This document shows, in pieces, positions 28,741-37,300 of a DNA stretch of 64,000 bases; positions within the stretch are counted from its first letter, which is position 1, and each line of letters begins with the position of its first letter. Made by a program: the position numbers and the translations under genes. The stretch is from a virus. The notes under the pieces are model-generated. The model had not been told where the DNA came from, made no database searches, and saw nothing but the letters and a program-made list of their open reading frames with translations. The stretch lies in IMG/VR virus record IMGVR_UViG_3300035695_000002, positions 56,725 through 120,724 of that record, one strand, 5' to 3'.

Positions 28741-31700
28741 TTATTTAAGAGCCTTTACTAGATAGCCATTTTTAGCCTTATTTTTCTTCTTTTGATCTAT
28801 AAGGCTTTGTAATTGGTCAACAGATAAGTCCTTTCCTACCTCAGGAATATTGAATTGTGCCAATCCATTGAGATTATAAGCTCTTCCTTGATCGTCATAT
28901 CTATATCCATAAAGGTTCTCGTATACACCTAATGTTCTATTTTCAAGCTTATTTTGCTGTATTTTAGAAGCAATAGAAGAAAGAGCCATTTGAGCAGTTG
29001 CTTTAGTATTACTCTTAGCTTGAGCTTGTCTTACATATTGTTGGTCTAATAAAGCCAAGTTCTTCAAACTAGCATCATTTACAGTATCTCTGTTCTTAGA
29101 GTATATTCCAGCCTTGTTAGCCTGATTAGCCCTAAATTGTGCTCCTAGGACATTTGAATTTGCAGCATATTTCTGACCAGCTAATATTGATTGAGCTGCT
29201 GGATTGTAAGCTGTTTGTCTCTGGAGGGCATTAAAGTCACTTTGATTAGCATTCAATTGGTCCTGAAAGGATATATCATAAGGTTGATCTAATAGAGGGC
29301 TGTATTTTTGAGCATTTACAGGATCTAATGTATTATTACTTAAAGCATAGTATTCCCCTGCTAATTGATTAGGATCTAAACCTATTTGATTTGTGGGTCT
29401 GAAATAAGGCCACAATGAGTTAAAAGCATCTCCTGCATTAAATCCTTTAAATTTGAAATCTTTTGCAGTTTTTGAAGATGGGTTATTTTCTAATTGTACT
29501 TTTGAGGAACCAGAAGGACCGATTTCATCCATAGTAAATGGGTGATATGCTGGAGCAGAATCCATATTAGGAGCTACTTCTCCACCTTTTATTCCTACAT
29601 ATTTTTCTGAACCAGATGGTTTAGCTAATTCCATTAGCTGCTTTCCCCAAGGAGAGTCTATTACCTTACCTTTATTTTTAGAATATTTTTCTTTAAACCA
29701 CTCATTATAATTTTTACTTCCTTTAGTAGAAACTTGATTATAAAAAGCTTTCTTTAGAACATTAGGATTTTCTGTAGGTATATGTCCTGTTTTTATATAT
29801 TCATCTTTTTGTTCAGGTGTAATATATTCTGATATTTTATTCTTATAGTCACCAAATATATTAAGTAAATTCAAGTCTGCTGCCGCAGAATTAGATTTAC
29901 CAGTATCTCCACTTTGCGCATACCTCATATTTGCACCATTTTTGGCCTTTTTAATCTTTCCTTTAGCTAAAGCATCACTATCTAAGTTATGCTCATGGGC
30001 TGTTTCTAGAATGGCATTTTGAACATTCCCTGCTGCTTGTTTTTGTTCTGCTAATAATTTCAGTTTCATATTTCCTCCTTCTAAAAGAGCTTTCCCAGAG
30101 GCTATTTTAAGTTGATCGAAGGCATCCCTATCATCGGTGTCATTGATAAGTTTAAGTCCTTTATTCACCACCTTATTTTGCTTTTCTTCTCTTTCGCTCA
30201 ATTTAGCTATATAATTCTTGAATTTCATACCTTTAGCATCTTTATCTCCTATTTCATTCACCCCATAAGAAGGAATTTTCATATTCCCAAATACCACCAA
30301 ATTGTCTTCCCCTGTACCACCATCTTGTAATTTGACAGCAGGTTCCCCTCCTTCTACCTCCACAGGTTGTTTACCAAAAGAAATAGGCATACCTCCATCA
30401 GCATGAGATTTCCCCCTGAACATTACAGTTTCCCCATTATCTGGTAGATAGGGATTTGAAGATATAGATTCAGCATGACCTCCTCCATGTACCTTCAATT
30501 CTCCTCCCATAGCCATTGTATTCTGTCTGATATTTCCCCCTGTTCTTAGGGAATGAAGACCTTCATGAGCTACATCATACACTTCTTTGGCTGTATAGTC
30601 ACCAAATTTAGTAATCACCTGAGGATTCCAATTATGAGATAGGAAACCACCATTTTCCATAAATGAAGAATTCTGAGTTTGCATATTTCTAACCCCTTGC
30701 TGTAGTCCTATTTTATTAAGATTTACATTACTTAAATCATTAAATCTATTGATTCTCTTCCCATTCTTATCTATTGCTCCTCCAGCTATAGCTCCTACAG
30801 CAGTACCTACAAGTCCTCCTACAGGTCCAAAGAAGGAACCAACAGCCCCTCCTAATGTAGATCCTATTTGACTTCCTGCATTACCTGCTGCTTGAAGACG
30901 ACCGCTTCCTATAGAAGCTCCTATAGCTTGTCCATATTGATTAACTTGTCCTTGTACATAAGAATTAGCAGCAGATTGAGCTATTCCACTAGCAATAGCC
31001 CCCCATTGAGCTTTTTTACCACCATTTTTGAACTGTTTCTTTTTACCACTTTCATTCAATGGTTCATATCCCAAATCATCATAGAGTGTATGAGGAGCAT
31101 ATGTATTCTGGATTTCTCCTATTACAGATACTCCATTTTTTCCAGATAGATAGTTTGTTCCTACACCTGTAGAAGGGAACATTTGATCTGGTTGTATAAC
31201 CATATCTTCTGGTCTCACATATTTACGTTTAACTGCTTCCGGTCTAGTTTCTGAAGCTTTAGCAGCTAAACTAGAAAGTTGGAAATTTTGCTCTGCTGCT
31301 TGCTTTTGTTTCTTTTCAGCTTTCAACATCTTCAATCCTCTCACTACACCTCCTATAACACTGACCCCATTAATTATATTTCCAGCAACAGTTTTCTTAG
31401 GTAGAGAATAATCTGTTTGATCTAAGTTAAGTTGAGGAGCTTGATAATTTCCATAGCTACCTTGAGATTGAGGTTGTTGTCCTAGATTTAAAGGTTGATA
31501 AGCCATTCCTTGAGGAGGGCCAAAATTAGGAGCTGTTGTATTATATTGAGAAAGATCAAGAGTTTGATAACCGTTTTGACCATAAGGGACTGTTCCTCCG
31601 TCTTTGTGAAAACCATGATGTTTTTTCATGGTTTTAGCAAATGCTTTTCTTCTTGGAGTGCAAGTAGATTTTGTCATAGGAGTACAATATCCTTTATGTT

Positions 31701-32835
31701 TTGGATTTACAGCCCCCTGTATCCAGTTACCCCCATTCTTGGCTTGTTCCATATTGTTATTATTTGAAAAATCTGTCAACTGCTTCAGTTTCTTCAACTG
31801 TCCTTTATCTTGTTTTCCCATAGGATATTCTGTTACATTACTACCTTGAAATTTATATTGTCCTTCTGGTTGCATTAATTGAGTATGACCAGTGTTACTT
31901 ACTCCTAATACAGGGTAGGGCACATTACTCATTGTTATATCAGGGGAGTTGATTTTTGTTACTTTCCCAGGATGTGCCCATTGACCTCTATTATCATTAA
32001 TTGGTTGTTCTTGTTGAAAATAATCCAACATTCCATTGTTAACCTTCTGATAATCATGAGGATATTTATCATAAAGTGTTTGTCTAACACTATCTCTTTT
32101 CTGATTTCTTTTCTTTAATGCTTTTACATCAAACATTCCACCATCCTGCATCCCCTTAGTTTTGAAATCCTGCCCATGTTGATAATAAACCATTCCTCCA
32201 TCTTGTAATTCCATTCCATTTATATGAGAGGTCTTCTTTACTCCACTATATGTGGTGTCAGAAGAGAAGGATTGAGGAAGAGAAAAACGTCTTCTAAGTA
32301 AATCATTAGGACTTTCTTGTCCTAATTTAGTAGTCATATACCCTATATCATTAGGATTTACCCCTTTAGGGATAGGAGTATTATATAATTTTTGTTGATC
32401 TATATAAGGCATTCTATACATAGTTCCTCTTTGTAGGGTGTCTGCTGTATTATATCCTTGTTTTCTCCATGATTCTACAGGAAATATAGAAGCTCCTTTT
32501 TGAGCAGAAGCTTTAGTTTTCTTAGAATATTTACCATTAGAAGGTGTACTACCTGTTCTAGCATATGTAAAACCTACAGATCCAGGCATACTTCCTCCCA
32601 TTTGAAACTGTCCTCCCCAAGCTGGAGATTTCCAGTTTTTACTATTGTATCCGCTTCCTACAAATCCACTAGGTAAATGAGTGAAATTGTTATTCTCATT
32701 CTGCATTGTTATACCTAAATTAGCATTAGCCACATAACCAAAATAACGTCTCTGTTTATCTGTTATAGGTTTTCCATGAGCAGTGCCATCGTGTAATATT
32801 TCTGCTGCCTTAGCTTTGGAGAGTTTCTTTGCCAT
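28741..32835 (-). CDS. Large glycine-rich internal virion protein with glycine zipper (1364 aa)
   Basis: The N-terminal ~450 residues contain many short repeats ending in DGG or NGG (LQDGGMVYYQHGQ, MQDGGMFD, FHKDGGTVPYGQNG). About 610-690 is a glycine/alanine-zipper region (GSTLGGAVGSFFGPVGGLVGT and onwards) of the kind that inserts in membranes. About 790-960 holds a conserved block (HADGGMPISFG, VEVEGGEPAVKL), which I recognise from crAss-like virion proteins. The C-terminal ~300 residues are Gln/Asn-rich and helical. The profile suits an ejection protein that forms a conduit for DNA and the RNA polymerase. That is inference; no enzyme motif was seen. The first ATG lies 1 nt after the upstream gene's stop. 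Confidence 0.75.
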   Translation of the reverse strand: MAKKLSKAKAAEILHDGTAHGKPITDKQRRYFGYVANANLGITMQNENNNFTHLPSGFVGSGYNSKNWKSPAWGGQFQMGGSMPGSVGFTYARTGSTPSNGKYSKKTKASAQKGASIFPVESWRKQGYNTADTLQRGTMYRMPYIDQQKLYNTPIPKGVNPNDIGYMTTKLGQESPNDLLRRRFSLPQSFSSDTTYSGVKKTSHINGMELQDGGMVYYQHGQDFKTKGMQDGGMFDVKALKKRNQKRDSVRQTLYDKYPHDYQKVNNGMLDYFQQEQPINDNRGQWAHPGKVTKINSPDITMSNVPYPVLGVSNTGHTQLMQPEGQYKFQGSNVTEYPMGKQDKGQLKKLKQLTDFSNNNNMEQAKNGGNWIQGAVNPKHKGYCTPMTKSTCTPRRKAFAKTMKKHHGFHKDGGTVPYGQNGYQTLDLSQYNTTAPNFGPPQGMAYQPLNLGQQPQSQGSYGNYQAPQLNLDQTDYSLPKKTVAGNIINGVSVIGGVVRGLKMLKAEKKQKQAAEQNFQLSSLAAKASETRPEAVKRKYVRPEDMVIQPDQMFPSTGVGTNYLSGKNGVSVIGEIQNTYAPHTLYDDLGYEPLNESGKKKQFKNGGKKAQWGAIASGIAQSAANSYVQGQVNQYGQAIGASIGSGRLQAAGNAGSQIGSTLGGAVGSFFGPVGGLVGTAVGAIAGGAIDKNGKRINRFNDLSNVNLNKIGLQQGVRNMQTQNSSFMENGGFLSHNWNPQVITKFGDYTAKEVYDVAHEGLHSLRTGGNIRQNTMAMGGELKVHGGGHAESISSNPYLPDNGETVMFRGKSHADGGMPISFGKQPVEVEGGEPAVKLQDGGTGEDNLVVFGNMKIPSYGVNEIGDKDAKGMKFKNYIAKLSEREEKQNKVVNKGLKLINDTDDRDAFDQLKIASGKALLEGGNMKLKLLAEQKQAAGNVQNAILETAHEHNLDSDALAKGKIKKAKNGANMRYAQSGDTGKSNSAAADLNLLNIFGDYKNKISEYITPEQKDEYIKTGHIPTENPNVLKKAFYNQVSTKGSKNYNEWFKEKYSKNKGKVIDSPWGKQLMELAKPSGSEKYVGIKGGEVAPNMDSAPAYHPFTMDEIGPSGSSKVQLENNPSSKTAKDFKFKGFNAGDAFNSLWPYFRPTNQIGLDPNQLAGEYYALSNNTLDPVNAQKYSPLLDQPYDISFQDQLNANQSDFNALQRQTAYNPAAQSILAGQKYAANSNVLGAQFRANQANKAGIYSKNRDTVNDASLKNLALLDQQYVRQAQAKSNTKATAQMALSSIASKIQQNKLENRTLGVYENLYGYRYDDQGRAYNLNGLAQFNIPEVGKDLSVDQLQSLIDQKKKNKAKNGYLVKALK

Positions 32836-32836
32836 A

Positions 32837-33709
32837 TTATAAATAACTTATTTGTGCAGGTGCTACAAGGAATTGACTAACTACGTGAATGTCACTACGA
32901 TTATCCAAAATTTGTCTAACTTTCAAATCTTTAGCTCTAATTGTAAATTTCTTAAATGATTGAGATGTATATATCATATTACTCTGATTCAGTTCTTTAT
33001 CTATAGAAAGAGACTGACAAGAATTTATAAATAAAGGAATAGTTTTATCTTTTACAACATCCCAAAATGTATTATATTGATAGAAGTTGTCTCTTTTAGA
33101 GAACAGGATGGTTTTACTATCTGTGTTATATTTGGGATAGGAAAGATAAGCTTTCAGGTTATTTTGAGGTTTATCAACTAATTGTAATACACCTGAAGAC
33201 TGTTGATCGTTGTAAATGATGCTTTTGTTAAAGTAATCACTATCAGTTTCTATCTTTCTATTGTAATTAAATACTCCATCGTCTGTAGAAAGGTATTTAT
33301 ACACCTTGGTGTAATCCTTTACATTTTGTACAATTTCATCATGATATTGATAAGCAAAAGGATATTCTATTATATAAGGAGCAATACATCCATAGAAGTT
33401 GTTATACAACACAGGATTGGTAAGATGTCTCCATAATGAAGAAGTATTAGCTTCCTGAAACTTCATGGCTGCTAAGTCTATCTGTGTTATTGTAGATACC
33501 GGAATATTCCATGTTTTAGAACAGCAATTTATTCCTGTAGAACTAAGAATTATTACATTAACGGAAGCATCTATTATAAACGCTACTCCTGAAATAAGGT
33601 CAGCTTTGGACACATTGGTGGCTAGTACATTCCCCAAATCATCAGAGATGGAGAATGTAGATAGCCTGTTTCCAGCTTTTTTTAGCTTTATAATAATTCT
33701 ATTAGTCAT
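32837..33709 (-). CDS. Tail (muzzle-module) protein, 290 aa
   Basis: The start is the ATG at 33709 (MTNRIIIKLKKAG), which overlaps the previous stop (TAATG). Residues 1-75 share a pattern with the N-terminus of the upstream 220-aa protein: VSKA-x-L-x-x-G, then IxxxST and a Cys before a PVS/PIS motif. The C-terminal ~110 residues (LSYPKYNTDSKTILFSKRDN, SFKKFTIRAKDLKVRQILDN, VSQFLVAPAQISYL) resemble the end of crAss-like muzzle/tail-stabilisation proteins as I remember them. This suggests that the muzzle C-terminus is encoded as a separate gene here. No enzyme motif. Confidence 0.65.
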   Translation of the reverse strand: MTNRIIIKLKKAGNRLSTFSISDDLGNVLATNVSKADLISGVAFIIDASVNVIILSSTGINCCSKTWNIPVSTITQIDLAAMKFQEANTSSLWRHLTNPVLYNNFYGCIAPYIIEYPFAYQYHDEIVQNVKDYTKVYKYLSTDDGVFNYNRKIETDSDYFNKSIIYNDQQSSGVLQLVDKPQNNLKAYLSYPKYNTDSKTILFSKRDNFYQYNTFWDVVKDKTIPLFINSCQSLSIDKELNQSNMIYTSQSFKKFTIRAKDLKVRQILDNRSDIHVVSQFLVAPAQISYL

Positions 33710-34371
33710 TAGCAAGCATATGGGTTAACACAAGCAGTAGAAAGCACAATCGTTACCGTTGTACCGCCTATTACAATTGTATCCCCGTTATGTTTAGTAG
33801 AACCATTTACTACAATTGAATTAAATCTTCTATATGAAAGAGTTCCGCAAGTCATAGGACTAGAACCACTACCCATTCCTGAAGTAGAACCAGCAGGTAT
33901 TGTTAATGTTCCAACTAACGCATCGCTCTCATTAAAAGGAGAACAAGCTCCTAAATCAGATCCATTAACCGTAGCAGAGGTTATATTTACCGCAGTAGAA
34001 GGAATGGCTGCTGACAAATCAAAGAAGAAATTGCCACTTTGATAACTAGTAAATGTCAAATTAGCAGTTCCTGGATCAGGAGGAATTGTTGTAGTAGTTG
34101 TAGTAGTGCTTGTACTAGAAGTAGATGTTGTGGTGGTAGTAGTCAAAGAAATTGGTAAATCTACATAATTAGTACATAATGCACTAGTCGATTTAACCCT
34201 TATTGTAGTAGCTGCATCAGGAACTAATACAGAAGTATATCCTGCTAAAAGAGAAGCTTTTGAAACTCCTGCTTCAAAAGCAGACAAATATCCGTCCACA
34301 TTTGAATATAGATCAAAGGGACCTGTATCAGTTCCTGCTACTGTTAATGTTATTAATACTGTTTGTGCCAT
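33709..34371 (-). CDS. Tail-associated protein with Thr-rich linker (220 aa)
   Basis: There are three parts. Residues 1-75 are a beta-type domain paralogous to the N-terminus of the 290-aa protein downstream. Residues ~76-98 are a Thr/Ser linker with a run of Thr. Residues ~100-220 are a Ser/Thr/Gly-rich beta domain with paired Cys (LGACSPF, PMTCGTL) and a Cys-rich end (STACVNPYAC). It lies between the 1627-aa muzzle-type gene (12-nt gap) and the 290-aa gene (coupled stop/start). An accessory surface domain of the tail is likely; specificity unknown. Confidence 0.6.
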   Translation of the reverse strand: MAQTVLITLTVAGTDTGPFDLYSNVDGYLSAFEAGVSKASLLAGYTSVLVPDAATTIRVKSTSALCTNYVDLPISLTTTTTTSTSSTSTTTTTTTIPPDPGTANLTFTSYQSGNFFFDLSAAIPSTAVNITSATVNGSDLGACSPFNESDALVGTLTIPAGSTSGMGSGSSPMTCGTLSYRRFNSIVVNGSTKHNGDTIVIGGTTVTIVLSTACVNPYAC

Positions 34372-34383
34372 ATTTTTATATTT

Positions 34384-37300
34384 TTATAAACAAGCCATTG
34401 ATGCACATGAATCGTGCGGTGTATAATTAAAGATGTTATTATCAGCAGGAGCATTTGTAATTGCTACTATTGAACATACATTCCCATCATCCAGATAATA
34501 GAATTTTCCAATAACCACAGGGTTGACTGCTGTTATAACTCCTGCCCCCAAAGGATTGCAAATAGAACAAGCAAATATATTCACTGAATATTTTGCTTCT
34601 TGTAAAGCTGTTCCCTCTAACCCACAATCTGGAGCTATTGTAGTAGTGGTAGACGTTGTTGTTGTAGTTCCTAATGCAAATCCTTCTACATCACAATTGG
34701 GTGTATAAGCAGATCCAGCTAATCCACAATTGTATACAACTGTGGTTGTAGTGGTTGTAGTAGGAGATTGTACTTCTATAGCAGCTATTGCTTCTAAATC
34801 ACATCCTTCATTTAATCCAGAATAGAAGAAATTATTCTCTGCTATATAGAAATTAGGAATATAACTATGGAAACTTGTCCAACTTTGTGTATTTACATTA
34901 TATGAAAGAGTCCATGATTTATTACAGAAATACGTAATATCCGTTAAATCTACTTTTTTCCTGATTATAATAGGAGATAAGGTGGTAGTAGAAGTAGTGG
35001 TAGCAGGATGAATTAATGTTGTTGTAGTGGATGTGGTTGGAGATTCTTGAGGATAGATTAAATCTATATAAAACTCCTGTAATACACTATCATACTTTAT
35101 ATCCTTACTTAATGGAATATAGTCTAATTTTGATATTATTACTCTATCAAACTTACTATCATATACCCCATGTAACCCTATTCCATTGAAATGATTATCT
35201 GTATTTACATTAGGGAAATATCTTAATATTTCAAATGCTAGATGGTCTGTGAAAAATCTATTCATTCCACTACCAAAAGCAGACAAATCACTAACTCCAT
35301 TTCCTGATACAAGAAATACTTGTCCTCTTTTGGCATCTATGGTTATCTGTCCTTGGGGGATTTTTAACAAAAGTTTATTCTGACTCCCCACATATCCTAA
35401 GTCTGTCTCTGCAAAATCTATAGGAGGACTACTTCTAAATAATGTACTATTTCCCAGATAAGCAGCTTGGGGGTTGCTTGTATCAATTGTGAGTAAAGTA
35501 TTGTATAACAAGCTCTTGTTCTCAAATCTAGCTAAAATGGCCTTATTTTGTATACCATCTAAAGATGTTAATTTTCCATAATTCTGAGGAAAATCAAAAT
35601 AAGAAGATGCTCTATATATTAACCAACTATTTATCCTATTATCTGTAAAAGACTGTTGAGGATCTGAATATACTGTTCTAAATGGAAAATGTGTAAAACA
35701 CAATTGTTGTGTCCAATTTAAAGGAAGATGTGTAAACAAATTTTCCTTATTCTGCTTGGAATAAGACACATTGTAGTAATATGTATTATCGAATATAATA
35801 GGAACAAAGCTCTCTTGTACCCAATCATCAGGAATATCAGTACTTACATGAGGAAAGAAATCTCCTTCTCTATTATTAAACGCTTGTCTTAAATCCACAT
35901 TCACACTGGATTCGCAATAAAATGTAGGAATTCCATAAGCAAACATGTACATTTTACCATCGTAATAAGTTCTTCCAGGGTTTACCACTGGAGGAGTAAT
36001 GGTAGGATTTGGTGCAGGAAGTTGATTATTTGGACAATCTAAATAATGAGCTTTTATAGATATTAGATTTTTACCATAAATACCTGCAAACTTGTAATCA
36101 TATAGAACAGACCTAGCAGAATGCCAATATTGAGGATAGGCCACATTCCCTATTTCATCATAGAAAATATCACTATCATCAGGAGCACCCACTCTATTAT
36201 CTATAAAGAATGGAAGCTTTGTTTTGAATGAAAATCTATTAATAAAGGTATCTCCTCCAAATATAGTAACATCTGTAGGAGCACCGTTCAATATATCTTG
36301 TGTATTTACAAGAGTTTGAAATCCTGTATCAATAGTATCATAAGAGTACATTTGACCCCATTGATTGAGAATAATATCCTTAAGTGATCCATAGTAAGAA
36401 ACTACACTTATATCAAACTGTTTTTGAGGATTTGAACAGTCTTGTTGAGAGTTTACATATCTAGACTTATCTTCTATAGCACTTGTACTGTCTGGAAGGG
36501 TTAAAGAAGGAGTTTGGCTAGCAAATGGTAATGGAGTAGTAGTTCCTTTAGTTTTTAGATATAAAGAGGATTCTCTATTGTAATTATTGATAATATGAGT
36601 ATCTCCAAGAGACTCTACAACAGGAATAAGATATTGGCATATATCTAGTTCTCTTTGCTTAATTCCCAGATTATTGTCTATTTCAGCATTATAATTATAA
36701 CTTGCTATTGAATTATAACTCCATCCATAATTTCTTCTAGTTATTCCATTTACATAAATGGTAAGGTATGCCTGATAAGCAGTGAACATTGCTGTAGCAT
36801 TGAAAGGAGCTGTTATATTTGCTATGTTATAACTAGAATTTAAAGCATCTTCTTGAGCCTCCTTTGTAAGAAGTTTATACAATGCATTTTTCTTCACTTC
36901 TACAAAATGTCCTTTTCCTGCTCCAAATACAACATCTTCTAATTTTAAGACTGTTCCTAGAAAAGGTTGTCCAAATGATGTTTCTGGAGAATTTAATACA
37001 TATCTATATTTACTATCATCAGTGGTAAAAGCTGAAAGATTATTAGGATAGCAAAGAATATTCTTAAATGTGTTTACTTGTTGTATTGTTCCAAAACTAA
37101 ACGGCCATAATGTAGGAACTGTTCCTTCTTTTACTAATATAGTGGCAGGAGAATTTAGATACACAAGTATAGTTTGTGGATTATTGTCTACATCAATATA
37201 AGCAAATGTAGAATAACCTATACTAGATGTAAGAAGATATGTATCTGAGCTTATTACAACTATTGGAGCTGTATAAGTTCCTGTCAATATTACAGGAAGA

